Origin: Tardiphaga sp. | GTDB taxonomy: Bacteria; Pseudomonadota; Alphaproteobacteria; Rhizobiales; Xanthobacteraceae | DNA length: 15,109 nucleotides | NCBI GenBank assembly: GCA_014377915.1 | Contig: JACMOT010000034.1 | Location: 1-15,109, forward strand | Direction of reading: 5' to 3' | Shown here: positions 1 to 7,110 of the stretch, piece after piece | How positions within the stretch are numbered: position 1 is the stretch's first letter | How the letters are laid out: each line of letters begins with the position of its first letter | The notes under the pieces: generated by a model | Told to the model about the DNA's origin: nothing | Databases searched by the model: none | What the model saw: the letters and a program-made list of their open reading frames with translations, nothing else | Program-made: the position numbers and the translations under genes

Positions 1-345
1 CAGCATCCCCAGCAGGCCGGCGCCGGGGAAGCCGGCGGCGAGGCCGCCGAGCATGCCCGTGCCCGGACGGTTGAACAAGCCGCCCTTGGCCGCGCCCGCT
101 GCGGGCGCCGCGTTCATGCCGGGGCTGCCCGGCTGGGTCATGGTGCGGTTGAACGGCTGCGCCGCATTGGGCGCCGTCGAGGTGCTGGGCGGCGCGGCGA
201 AGGTGCGCGTGCCGCGTGAGCCCGAGCTGCCACCGCCGCCGACGCGGGCGTCGGCAGCCGAGACTGCGAGCATCAACGGCATCGCCACCGATAGGACGAC
301 GGCCATCATCTTGAGAAGGCCGCGCGTACGGATGGTGAAATTCAT
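1..345 (-). CDS. Secreted/membrane protein, Tim44-domain-like family (N-terminal part only)
   Basis: Only the first 115 codons are in the window; the gene runs off the left edge with its frame still open. It begins with ATG at 345, preceded by AAGGGA about 8 bases upstream, a good ribosome site. Residues 1-33 form a signal peptide or membrane anchor: basic start, hydrophobic stretch around 13-31, and a plausible cut after the ADA at 31-33. A low-complexity stretch rich in Gly, Ser, Ala and Pro follows, including VGGGGSSGSRGTRT at about 34-47, then a Gly-rich hydrophobic stretch at about 97-115. This N-terminal style is what I remember from alphaproteobacterial Tim44-domain proteins, but the diagnostic C-terminal domain lies outside the window, so the family name is an inference. 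The role of these bacterial proteins is poorly known. It lies 157 bases downstream of cckA on the same strand and probably has its own expression signals. Confidence 0.7.
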   Translation of the reverse strand, partial: MNFTIRTRGLLKMMAVVLSVAMPLMLAVSAADARVGGGGSSGSRGTRTFAAPPSTSTAPNAAQPFNRTMTQPGSPGMNAAPAAGAAKGGLFNRPGTGMLGGLAAGFPGAGLLGML

Positions 346-419
346 GTCTGTTCCCTTAATCCCCGGCAGGGGGAAGCCTCACTAAGATGGCCACGCAGGC
401 CTGAAAAGAAAGCACTGAT

Positions 420-449
420 CGCGAAGTTGGGCTGCGGCCCTCGGTCGCG
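420..449 (-). terminator. Possible weak terminator after cckA
   Basis: Downstream of the cckA stop (read on the minus strand) there is a two-part stem: outer arms CGCGA (420-424) and TCGCG (445-449), inner arms GGGC (429-432) and GCCC (437-440), separated by a symmetrical 4x4 internal loop. A T-rich tract on the minus strand follows about 8 bases later, around 404-412. The internal loop and the gap before the T tract make it weak. The rest of the 346-502 gap shows only a small TCCCC/GGGGA hairpin (360-374) in the leader of the next gene. Confidence 0.25.
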
Positions 450-502
450 GGATGTGACGTTCAGGTGGGAAAATTCATGTTGCAGCGCAGAAGAAGCCGC
501 CG

Positions 503-3226
503 TTACGACGGGGTCATGGTTTCCTTGACCTTGGCGATTAGCGCGCTCAGCGCAAACGGCTTGGCCAGGAACGCGAATTGTTCGTTTTCCGGCAGGCTCT
601 TCTCGAACGCTTCCTCGGCGTAGCCGGACACGAAGATGATCTTCAGATCCGGATTGCGCGCCCGCATTTCCTTGAGAAGCGTGGGCCCATCCATCTCCGG
701 CATCACCACGTCGGACACCACGAGGTCGACGGCGCCCTCGCGCTCTTCCAGCACTTCCATCGCCTCGAGGCCGTTCGATGCCTCGACGACGGTATAGCCA
801 CGCGAACGCAGGCCGCGGGCGTTCAGCGAGCGCAGGCCCTCCTCGTCCTCAACCAGCAGGATGGTGCCCTGCCCGGTAAGATCAGTGCGCGGCTTGGCCT
901 CGGCAGCCGCTTCCCTCGCGGCGGCGACCCCCGGCGGGGGATGGACAGCGCCTTCCTTCTCCTGATGATGCCGCGGCAGGAAGATCCGGAACGAGGTGCC
1001 CTTGTTGGCTTCGGAATCGACATAAATGAAGCCGCCGGTCTGCTTGACGATGCCGTACACCGTCGAGAGGCCGAGGCCGGTGCCCTTACCGACTTCCTTG
1101 GTGGAGAAAAACGGCTCGAAGATCTTCTCGACAATGTCGGCGGGAATGCCCGTGCCGGTATCGGTGACGTCGATCCGGACATAATCCGCTGGCGGCATGC
1201 CCTTGTAGGACATCCGCTCGGTTTCCAGCGCGGGTACGTTGACGGTGCGAACCGTCAGGGTGCCGCCATCGGCCATGGCATCGCGCGCATTGACCGCGAG
1301 ATTGACGATCACCTGCTCGAACTGCGAGACGTCGACCTTGACCGGCCACAGGTCACGGCCGTGCACCAGGTCGAGTTTGACCTTCTCGCCGATCAGCCGG
1401 CGCAGCAGCATGGTGAGGTCGGACAATGCATCGCCGAGATGCAGCACCTGCGGACGCAGCGTCTGGCGGCGTGAGAACGCCAGCAATTGCCGAACCAGCG
1501 TCGCGGCGCGCGTCGCGTTCTGCTTGATCTGCATGATGTCCTGGAACGACGGGTCGGTTGGCTTGTGCGCGTTCAGCAGGAAATCATTCGCCATCATGAT
1601 GGCGGATAGCACGTTGTTGAAGTCGTGAGCGATGCCGCCGGCGAGCTGGCCGACCATATCCATCTTCTGCGACTGGTTGATCTGGTTCTCGAGCGTACGG
1701 CGCTCGGTGGTCTCCAGCATATAGACGATCGCGGCCTCGGTTTCGCGCTCGTCCTCTTCCACCGCGGTGACGAAGAACTGGCCCCAGCGCTCCTTGGCGC
1801 CTTCCAGCAGCGCCTCAACCGGCGGGATATCGCCCTGCCCCTCGGCGGCGTGCCCGATCGCCGCGATCAGCAGGCTTCGGTCTCGGTCGCTGACCGCCGA
1901 CAGAATCGACTTGTTGACGGCACCGGACGCGCTGAGGCTCTGCGCCAGCTTGGCGAAACGCGCATTGCCGCGCACCACGGTTCCCGCGCGATCGACCGTC
2001 GCAATGGCCATCGGAGTATGGTCGAAGAAGCGCATGAAACGCACTTCAGCGGCGCGCTGCGGATCGGAGCGCTCGTCGCGGGCACGGCTGATCACCAAGG
2101 TACGGGATGCGCCGGGGACGCCGTCGGCGCCAAACGCCAGCTTGTGATAGAGCCGCACCGGCATGGTCTTGCCGTTGCGCATCCGCAAATCGATGTCGAA
2201 AACTTCGGTCTTGACCTCGCCAGGGACCGGCACGATCGAGGTCAGCAGCGAGGCGCCGTCGCCGGAAACGATATCGGTTAGCTTAAGGCCGCCGGAGCCG
2301 ATTTCGGCAAGATCATGGTCCAGCCAATTCGCCAGCGTGGCGTTGACATAGACCAGTTCGCCCTTCGGATTGACCGAGAAGAAACCGCACGGCGCATGGT
2401 CGAGATATTCGATCGCATGCTGCAGCTCCTGGAACACGTCTTCCTGACGTTCGCGATCCCTGGTGATGTCGGCAAGCGACCACACCGCGGACTTGGCCTC
2501 TCGCTTGCTGGTGCCAAGTGGACGGACACGCATCCGCAGCCAGCGACCGTGGGTACCGTCAGCAGCGGCGACACGGACTTCTTCCTGCTGACGCTTGCCC
2601 TCGCGGGCCGCCTTGAGCAGCCGGAATACAGCTTCGGATACGTCGGGATTACCGATGAAGACCCGCTCTACCGGACGCGCATCCTGCGCGTTGACCGCTC
2701 CCGTCAGCACCAGATAGGCGGCATTGGCATAGACGACGTGACCGCGGGCATCAGTCACCGCGACACCGTCGAAGGCATAGTCGGTCACCGAACGCATGAT
2801 CGGATCATCATTGCTGCGATCGGCGAAGCGGACGATGCCGGCGGCAAAGGCAAACAGCGTGAACAGCCCGACCATCGCCAGCAGGGCCAGCAGGCCGAGA
2901 ATATAGGGCTGCGCCTGAGAGCGGCCGAGCGCCATGAACCCCGCCGCGCAGGCGATGATCGCGGCGGCGATCAGCAGCACCAGAAAGATGCTGCCGCCGC
3001 GCCGCACCGGCTCATTCGCCATCGGTTCGTCAGTCGCCTGTTCCCGGGCGTTCATCGAGATCGGGCGATCATGGTCGGTTTCGGCGGTCATCGGACGGTC
3101 GGTCGCCTGTTCGCAGCGGTAATGGCGCGGGCTTGCGCCACTCCTGAGTGCCTCAATCGGACCGGGACACGCAAGCGCCGCGTCGACCGTCGCGGAGCTA
3201 ATCCGCTGATTCGCGCCGCGTTCCAT
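503..3226 (-). CDS. cckA: CckA, cell-cycle hybrid histidine kinase/phosphatase
   Basis: Inner-membrane hybrid kinase that passes phosphate through ChpT to the master regulator CtrA (and CpdR) in alphaproteobacteria. Seen in order: two membrane helices (about 79-98 and 108-133), three PAS-like segments (about 144-255, 268-380, 393-510), a HisKA box GGIAHDFNN with the phospho-His at 534, an HATPase domain (N box about 642-651, DTGTGIP 689-695, GKGTGLGL 713-720), and a C-terminal receiver with acidic residues near 793-795, phospho-Asp 839 in SDVVMP and Lys889 in AKP. All catalytic residues are present. HDFNN plus a fused receiver is typical of CckA. The start is uncertain. Met1 at 3226 has an AGGGGG just upstream, whereas Met46 (3091), Met58 (3055) and Met69 (3022) lack good ribosome sites but would give a length closer to what I recall for the family. 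The gene starts 22 bases after flhB, so co-transcription is likely. Confidence 0.95.
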   Translation of the reverse strand: MERGANQRISSATVDAALACPGPIEALRSGASPRHYRCEQATDRPMTAETDHDRPISMNAREQATDEPMANEPVRRGGSIFLVLLIAAAIIACAAGFMALGRSQAQPYILGLLALLAMVGLFTLFAFAAGIVRFADRSNDDPIMRSVTDYAFDGVAVTDARGHVVYANAAYLVLTGAVNAQDARPVERVFIGNPDVSEAVFRLLKAAREGKRQQEEVRVAAADGTHGRWLRMRVRPLGTSKREAKSAVWSLADITRDRERQEDVFQELQHAIEYLDHAPCGFFSVNPKGELVYVNATLANWLDHDLAEIGSGGLKLTDIVSGDGASLLTSIVPVPGEVKTEVFDIDLRMRNGKTMPVRLYHKLAFGADGVPGASRTLVISRARDERSDPQRAAEVRFMRFFDHTPMAIATVDRAGTVVRGNARFAKLAQSLSASGAVNKSILSAVSDRDRSLLIAAIGHAAEGQGDIPPVEALLEGAKERWGQFFVTAVEEDERETEAAIVYMLETTERRTLENQINQSQKMDMVGQLAGGIAHDFNNVLSAIMMANDFLLNAHKPTDPSFQDIMQIKQNATRAATLVRQLLAFSRRQTLRPQVLHLGDALSDLTMLLRRLIGEKVKLDLVHGRDLWPVKVDVSQFEQVIVNLAVNARDAMADGGTLTVRTVNVPALETERMSYKGMPPADYVRIDVTDTGTGIPADIVEKIFEPFFSTKEVGKGTGLGLSTVYGIVKQTGGFIYVDSEANKGTSFRIFLPRHHQEKEGAVHPPPGVAAAREAAAEAKPRTDLTGQGTILLVEDEEGLRSLNARGLRSRGYTVVEASNGLEAMEVLEEREGAVDLVVSDVVMPEMDGPTLLKEMRARNPDLKIIFVSGYAEEAFEKSLPENEQFAFLAKPFALSALIAKVKETMTPS
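3020..3112 (-). repeat. Short direct duplication at the cckA N-terminus
   Basis: Two 24-base units at 3089-3112 and 3020-3043, start-to-start distance 69 bases, encode EQATDRPM and EQATDEPM. They differ at only a few bases. Each unit ends in ATG, so the duplication also duplicates a possible start codon. The stretch lies before the first membrane helix of CckA and is predicted to be disordered and cytoplasmic. Confidence 0.6.
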
Positions 3227-3248
3227 CCGCCCCCTGACCGATGCGGCG

Positions 3249-4325
3249 TCATGTCCGGCGTCCGGACAATCCGCGTTTCAGGCCCATGACGTAGCCGATA
3301 ATTTCGGCCACCGCATGATAGTGCTCGTTGGGAATTTCCTGGTCGATCTTGACGGCGGCGTAGAGCGCGCGGGCCAGCGGCACGTTCTCAACGATCGGAA
3401 TATCGTGCTTGCCGGCGATTTCCCGGATCTTCAGCGCGATATTGTCCATGCCCTTGGCGACGCAGATCGGCGCGGCCATGCCGCGCTCATAGGACAGCGC
3501 CACGGCGAAGTGGGTCGGGTTGGTGATGATCACGGAGGCCTTCGGCACAGCGGCCATCATCCGCTTCTTCATCATCTGATGGCGCAATTGCCGGATCTTA
3601 CCCTTGATGTGCGGGTCGCCTTCGGACTGCTTGTGCTCGTCCTTGACCTCCTGCAGCGTCATCTTCAGCTTTTCGTACCAGGTGCGATACTGGAAAAAGA
3701 AGTCGGCAATCGCGACGGCGGCGAGCATCACAACCACCGACGTCAGCAACTCCAGCGTCAGCGACGTGGAGACGCCGAGGATCACCGAAGGATCGAAATG
3801 CACCATGGCGTCGAGGCGGAAGCGCTCAGGCCACAGCACGATGCACATCACCGCGCCGAGGGCGATCAACTTGAACAGGCCCTTCAGGAAATTCGCGGCG
3901 GCCTGCTTGCCGAATACCCGCTTGAAGCCCTCGGCCGGCGAGATCTTGCTGAATTTCGGCGTCAGCCCTTCGGGCGAGAACACCAGCCGGTGCTGGATCA
4001 TGTTGCCACCAACGGCGGCGATGATCAGGAACAGAAACGGCATGCCCATCGCCGACAGTACCGAATAGGCCAGGCTCTTGCCCAGCAACAGCAGACCCGG
4101 CCCATCAGTGCGTATCATCCAGGAATTCTGCAGCAGGCCACGCATCGGAACCAGCAGTCCGGTACCGACCGAGCTGCCGAACGATGACAGCACCAGCGTC
4201 GCGCCAGCCAGCAGGAACCAGGTATTGACCTCCTGGCTCTTGGCGACATCACCGCGTTGATGGGCGTCATCCAGCCGTTTTTGTGACGGATCATGTGTTT
4301 TGTCTTCGTCACTGTCGTCTGACAT
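3249..4325 (-). CDS. flhB: FlhB, flagellar type III export substrate-specificity switch
   Basis: Component of the export gate that switches secretion from rod/hook to filament substrates after autocleavage. The 358 residues fit the family. Seen: a basic, acidic-flanked N-terminus with DPSQKRLDDAHQRGDVAKSQE (10-32), about four membrane segments (around 34-60, 80-110, 142-165, 185-212), the cytoplasmic linker beginning YEKLKMTLQEVKDEHK (217-232) and GDPHIKGKIR, and the NPTH autocleavage site at 269-272. The C-terminal domain is complete and ends GLKRGLSGRRT. The ATG at 4325 lies 10 bases after the fliR stop. cckA follows 22 bases downstream. Position and content place it in the flgB-to-cckA string. 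No defect is visible. Confidence 0.97.
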   Translation of the reverse strand: MSDDSDEDKTHDPSQKRLDDAHQRGDVAKSQEVNTWFLLAGATLVLSSFGSSVGTGLLVPMRGLLQNSWMIRTDGPGLLLLGKSLAYSVLSAMGMPFLFLIIAAVGGNMIQHRLVFSPEGLTPKFSKISPAEGFKRVFGKQAAANFLKGLFKLIALGAVMCIVLWPERFRLDAMVHFDPSVILGVSTSLTLELLTSVVVMLAAVAIADFFFQYRTWYEKLKMTLQEVKDEHKQSEGDPHIKGKIRQLRHQMMKKRMMAAVPKASVIITNPTHFAVALSYERGMAAPICVAKGMDNIALKIREIAGKHDIPIVENVPLARALYAAVKIDQEIPNEHYHAVAEIIGYVMGLKRGLSGRRT

Positions 4326-4335
4326 ATCTCAGCTT

Positions 4336-5106
4336 TCAGATCCGCGGGATCATCTGGTGCATGACGCCGATAAAATATTCGAGGTAGGTGCTCATGATGG
4401 TTGCCAGCACGGCGGCGAAGATCAGGAAGCCGACCAGAATGGAGAGCGGCACGCCGACGAAATACACCTGCATCTGCGGCATCAGCCGCGCCAGCACGCC
4501 CAGCCCGATATTGAAGACCAGGCCAAACACCAGAAAAGGCGCCGAGAGCTGAATTCCGATCTTGAAGGCCGCTGCGAACGCATTGGTGGCAAGCTGCGCG
4601 ACGTCGCCGGTCGACATCACTTCGCCGGGCTTGAAAATATTGTAGCTGTCATTCAGCGCGGAGATCACCAGATGATGCGTATCGGTGGCGAACAGCAGCG
4701 ATATCCCGAGGATGGTAAGAAAATTGCCGATCAGCACGCCCTGCTGGCCCTGGGTCGGATCCACCGACGACACGAAACCAAGCCCGAGCTGCTGGGCGAT
4801 AACCGAGCCCGCCACCTGCAGCGCCGACAGCGTCACCCGCGCGGTGGCGCCAAGTACGACGCCGATCACGATTTCATGCACCATCAGCACCAGCAGCGGC
4901 ACGATCGACCCCATGTCCACATTGTAGTCGGCGCGGTGCAGCGGCAGGATGATAATGGTCAGCGCCAGCGCGATCGACAGCTTGACGCGCGCCGGAATGT
5001 TGGCCTCGCCCAATCCGGGCAACAGCATTACCATGGTGCCAATGCGGGCGAACGCCAGAATGAAGGCGGCGGCGAGGGCGGGCAGAAGCGAGACATCGAT
5101 GCGCAT
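4336..5106 (-). CDS. fliR: FliR, flagellar export gate protein
   Basis: Integral inner-membrane protein that, with FliP and FliQ, forms the helical core of the flagellar export channel. It has 256 residues, normal for FliR, with strongly hydrophobic segments spread through the length. Family features include FARIGTMVMLLPGLG (19-33) near the N-terminus, followed by a PARVK stretch, and QLGLGFVSSVDPTQG in the middle. It starts with ATG at 5106, 13 bases after the fliQ stop, and is followed by flhB after 10 bases. The fliQ-fliR-flhB order is the usual one. No frameshift or missing segment was seen. Confidence 0.96.
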   Translation of the reverse strand: MRIDVSLLPALAAAFILAFARIGTMVMLLPGLGEANIPARVKLSIALALTIIILPLHRADYNVDMGSIVPLLVLMVHEIVIGVVLGATARVTLSALQVAGSVIAQQLGLGFVSSVDPTQGQQGVLIGNFLTILGISLLFATDTHHLVISALNDSYNIFKPGEVMSTGDVAQLATNAFAAAFKIGIQLSAPFLVFGLVFNIGLGVLARLMPQMQVYFVGVPLSILVGFLIFAAVLATIMSTYLEYFIGVMHQMIPRI

Positions 5107-5119
5107 GGCGGATTGTGCA

Positions 5120-5383
5120 TCACCCTCCGATGATTCGCGACGATATCCGCAACATATAGCTGTTCAGCGCGTCGCCCATGAACGGCAGCGCCAGGATCAG
5201 CGTCATAAAGATAGCAATGATTTTCGGCACGAACACCAGCGACTGCTCCTGGATCTGGGTCAGCGCCTGCACCAGCGACACCACGACGCCGACCACGAGG
5301 CCGACCACCATCAGCGGGCCGGACACGATGACGATGGTCCAGATCGCATCACGCGCGACGTCGAGGGTTTCGGGGCCGGTCAT
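5120..5383 (-). CDS. fliQ: FliQ, flagellar export gate protein
   Basis: A small two-helix membrane protein (87 residues, the usual FliQ size). Hydrophobic helices lie at about 15-38 and 53-73. The segment VSLVQALTQIQEQSLVFVPK (35-54) between and into the second helix is the conserved FliQ signature. Several copies pack around FliP in the export gate. The ATG at 5383 has only a weak ribosome site (GGAT). Upstream lies a 143-base gap that holds a palindromic repeat, so fliQ is separated from fliE, while fliR follows closely (13 bases). This suggests fliQ-fliR-flhB may form an expression sub-block within the longer operon. Confidence 0.96.
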   Translation of the reverse strand: MTGPETLDVARDAIWTIVIVSGPLMVVGLVVGVVVSLVQALTQIQEQSLVFVPKIIAIFMTLILALPFMGDALNSYMLRISSRIIGG

Positions 5384-5411
5384 TGTAAATCCAATCTCGG
5401 AATATTGTTTT

Positions 5412-5501
5412 CATCATTGCGAGGAGCGAAGCGACGCGGCAATCCAGAAGCCGCAAACCGAAGACTGGATTGCTTCGTCGCAAGTGCTCCCCGCAATGAC
5501 G
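5412..5501. repeat. Palindromic dispersed repeat (short form) between fliE and fliQ
   Basis: The left arm at 5412-5447 begins CATCATTGCGAGGAGC and ends GGCAATCCAG. The right arm at 5465-5501 is its approximate reverse complement, beginning CTGGATTGCTTCGTCGC and ending CGCAATGACG. A 17-base loop separates them. A related, longer copy lies at 8966-9095. The CGTCATTGCGAGGAGC...CAATCCAG layout matches a dispersed intergenic repeat I associate with Bradyrhizobium and Rhodopseudomonas genomes. No coding capacity or transposase is visible. In an flgB-to-cckA transcript it would fold into a long imperfect hairpin. Confidence 0.85.
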
Positions 5502-5526
5502 GCTGCTTAGACAGGGCACGTCGCCC

Positions 5527-5850
5527 TTAGATCGGCATCTTCATGATGTCTTCATAGGACTGGATGACGCGGTCGCGCACCGAGACCAGGGTGGAGACGG
5601 CGACGTCGGTTTCCGCCACCGCGGTCACCACATCCATCACATTGGCCTTGCCATTGGTCATGGCGACGGTCTGCGCGTCGGATTTGCGACCGGCATCCAG
5701 CACGCTGCCGAGCGCGTCTTTCAGCATCGCGCCGAATGAAGCGCCGCCGCCCTCGGCGGCCTTGCCGATCCCGGCGCCGACGCCGCCACCGGCGTCCATG
5801 ATACGGGAAAGGCTCGCATAGGCGTTAGCGGCGACGGAGGGGGATGCCAT
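5527..5850 (-). CDS. fliE: FliE, MS-ring/rod adaptor protein
   Basis: Links the MS ring (FliF) to the proximal rod and is the first rod component exported. It has 107 residues, normal for FliE. The C-terminal segment AVSTLVSVRDRVIQSYEDIMKMPI carries the family hallmark VRDxVIxxYxxIMxMPI. The middle contains a Gly-rich stretch (about 21-37), GGGVGAGIGKAAEGGG, then ASFGAMLKDAL. The ATG at 5850 follows AGGAAA by about 9 bases. It starts 16 bases after the flgC stop, as expected for the flgB-flgC-fliE trio. Confidence 0.95.
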   Translation of the reverse strand: MASPSVAANAYASLSRIMDAGGGVGAGIGKAAEGGGASFGAMLKDALGSVLDAGRKSDAQTVAMTNGKANVMDVVTAVAETDVAVSTLVSVRDRVIQSYEDIMKMPI

Positions 5851-5866
5851 GGCTCAGGTTTCCTGT

Positions 5867-6292
5867 TCAGGCCTTGAGAATATCGAGGGTGCGCTGAATC
5901 ATCCGGCGCGTCGCACTGATGATGTTGAGATTGGCTTCGTAGGACCGCTGCGCCTCTTTCAAATCAGTCATTTCCACCAGCGAATTGACGTTGGGGTATT
6001 TGACGTTGCCGGAAGCATCGGCCGAGGGGTTGCCGGGCTCATATTTCAGCGGAAAGGCCGTCGTATCAGGCCTGATGCGCCCCAGCGCGACGACCCTGGC
6101 ATCCAGCGTGCGGTCCAGTTGAGAAACGAAGGTTGGCACCTTGCGGCGATACGGATCGCCGCCGGCGGTCTGCGCGGTCGACTGGGCATTGGCGACGTTT
6201 TCGGAGATGACGCGCATGCGACCGGCCTGGGCGCGCAGGCCCGAGGTCGCGATCCCCATGGAGCGGCCGAAATCACTGCTGTCGTCTGCCAT
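5867..6292 (-). CDS. flgC: FlgC, proximal rod protein
   Basis: Structural protein of the periplasmic rod, exported by the flagellar apparatus without a cleaved signal. It has 141 residues, in the family range. The N-terminal rod-family helix SGLRAQAGRMRVISENVANAQST (about 17-39) and the following DPYRRKVPTF are typical, as is the C-terminal helix EAQRSYEANLNIISATRRMIQRTLDIL. It is 28 bases downstream of flgB. The ATG at 6292 has a strong AGGGAG ribosome site about 9 bases upstream. Confidence 0.96.
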   Translation of the reverse strand: MADDSSDFGRSMGIATSGLRAQAGRMRVISENVANAQSTAQTAGGDPYRRKVPTFVSQLDRTLDARVVALGRIRPDTTAFPLKYEPGNPSADASGNVKYPNVNSLVEMTDLKEAQRSYEANLNIISATRRMIQRTLDILKA

Positions 6293-6320
6293 GATAAAAT
6301 CTCCCTAGCGTCCGGTTGTG

Positions 6321-6731
6321 TCAGCGCTTGCCAATGGCGGTCTTCAGCAGGCCGAGGCTGCGGGTGTAGAGCGAGGTCGCCGCCGCATAATCCATCTGGT
6401 TGGCCGAAACCTTCATCATTTCGTCCTCGAGATTGACCGCGTTGCCGGCCGGCCGGGTCTCGTAGCCACCGCGATTATTCGCCGCGAAACTGGAGTTTCC
6501 GCCGGAGCCCGCAATGCTGGTTCCGCTGGCACGCATCATCGGAAGCTGCCCCATGGCGCCGCCGGCGGCGGCATTGCCGATCTTGTCGAATTTCGGTTCC
6601 ACGAGGTCACGCGGCTTGAAATTCGGCGTATCCGAATTCGAGACATTCTCGGCCAATACACGCTGGCGCTCCTGATGCCACTGCATCTTGGTGCGCAGCG
6701 CCGACAACATGGGCATGTCGCTGATCGCCAT
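6321..6731 (-). CDS. flgB: FlgB, proximal rod protein
   Basis: Proximal rod component next to FliE. It has 136 residues, normal for FlgB. The N-terminal motif NVSNSDTPNFKPRDL (29-43) is the FlgB version of the rod/hook/basal-body signature. The middle (about 50-90) is low-complexity, rich in Gly, Ala, Ser and Met. The C-terminal helix MMKVSANQMDYAAATSLYTRSLGLLKTAIG is typical. It is the first gene of the minus-strand string. The ATG at 6731 has GGAG 7 bases upstream. A perfect TTAA-N7-TTAA CtrA box lies 62 bases upstream of the start. Confidence 0.96.
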   Translation of the reverse strand: MAISDMPMLSALRTKMQWHQERQRVLAENVSNSDTPNFKPRDLVEPKFDKIGNAAAGGAMGQLPMMRASGTSIAGSGGNSSFAANNRGGYETRPAGNAVNLEDEMMKVSANQMDYAAATSLYTRSLGLLKTAIGKR

Positions 6732-6793
6732 CGGCTCTCTCCGTCGCTCCGGACAACATGTCCTCAGCTAGGCAGAATTTGCCGCCCGCGTGG

Positions 6794-6808
6794 TTAACAC
6801 CGGGTTAA
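6794..6808 (-). promoter_or_regulatory. CtrA box (TTAA-N7-TTAA) upstream of flgB
   Basis: Read on the minus strand this is TTAACCCGGTGTTAA: two TTAA half-sites with exactly 7 bases between them, the CtrA consensus of alphaproteobacteria. It lies 62 bases before the flgB ATG, room for a promoter in which CtrA overlaps the -35 region. A TGCCTA sequence 17 bases further on could serve as a -10, but that is weak. The fliO start is about 300 bases away on the other side, so flgB is the more likely target. The match is exact; binding is inferred. Confidence 0.8.
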
Positions 6809-6809
6809 T

Positions 6810-6820
6810 TTCCGGCGGAA
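6810..6820. promoter_or_regulatory. Small perfect palindrome beside the CtrA box
   Basis: TTCCG-G-CGGAA is a perfect 5+1+5 inverted repeat that starts one base beyond the CtrA box on the side away from flgB. Its placement suggests a second operator, but I know of no named factor with this site. Short palindromes of this size also arise by chance in GC-rich DNA. Confidence 0.35.
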
Positions 6821-6849
6821 CTACTTACCGAAACGTAAATGTTTGGCGG

Positions 6850-6885
6850 AAAAGCGCGATTTTTCAGCGTACCGGATCGCTTTTT
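6850..6885. terminator. Terminator-like hairpin inside the divergent region
   Basis: Arms GCGAT (6856-6860) and ATCGC (6876-6880) enclose a 15-base loop. A-rich sequence precedes the left arm and five T residues follow the right arm (6881-6885). Allowing a two-base bulge, the pairing extends to AAAAGCG(CG)AT with ATCGCTTTTT. T tracts therefore follow the stem on both strands. There is no gene just upstream on either strand for it to terminate, so its role, if any, would be insulation between the divergent promoters. Confidence 0.3.
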
Positions 6886-6979
6886 GGCCTGATTTCTTGC
6901 GTTAACCACGCCCGCGAGCCAGAAGCTGGAGCGGCAGAAGTCGTTTTGGCCATGGCGATTCATAGTTTATTATTCGCAA

Positions 6980-7027
6980 CCGGCAGCTTCTGCCGGCGGG
7001 CGTTAACAGGTAGGGCGTGACTCACGC
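6980..7027. promoter_or_regulatory. Group of palindromes upstream of fliO
   Basis: Three perfect symmetric elements lie in 48 bases: CCGGCAG-CTT-CTGCCGG (6980-6996), GTTAAC (7002-7007) and GCGTGA-C-TCACGC (7015-7027). The last ends 83 bases before the fliO start. GTTAAC includes a CtrA-like TTAA half-site, but no partner lies 7 bases away. The group is a candidate operator region for fliO-fliP. No factor can be named. Confidence 0.4.
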
Positions 7028-7110
7028 GGCATTCGGCGTTGCTGTATCCTGCGACCGAAACCGACCGAATCTTCCGCGCGACGACGGCACTATTTGCTGG
7101 GGACTAAAGC

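Larger units (their letters stand above)
6732..7110. other. Divergent control region between flgB (-) and fliO (+)
   Basis: This is a 379-base gap with no credible gene. Short open frames in it have no ribosome sites and no family resemblance. From left to right it holds the flgB leader, a CtrA box (6794-6808), a small perfect palindrome (6810-6820), a terminator-like A/T-flanked hairpin (6850-6885), two isolated GTTAAC sites (6901-6906 and 7002-7007), a 7-base-pair perfect hairpin (6980-6996), a GCGTGA-C-TCACGC palindrome (7015-7027), and a GGGGA ribosome site before fliO. It is AT-richer than its neighbours, as expected of promoters. Confidence 0.8.

Noticed and set aside
53..385. Plus-strand open frame at the left edge
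   Set aside because: The minus strand here has a signal peptide, a good ribosome site and family-like sequence; the plus frame has none of these.
578..1474. Plus-strand open frame (298 codons) opposite cckA
   Set aside because: It lies opposite the kinase and receiver domains of cckA, with shadow-type composition and no family match.
2315..3289. Plus-strand open frame (324 codons) opposite cckA
   Set aside because: It mirrors the cckA codon pattern, has no recognisable family and no ribosome site.
4300..5133. Long plus-strand open frame (277 codons) opposite fliR
   Set aside because: Product is rich in His, Gln and Arg with no domain, and it is antisense to a clear fliR. Such frames are common opposite GC-rich genes.
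6884..6900. Sigma-54-like TTGG...TTGC element in the divergent region
   Set aside because: The GG-to-GC spacing is one base too long and the CAC part of the -24 element is missing.
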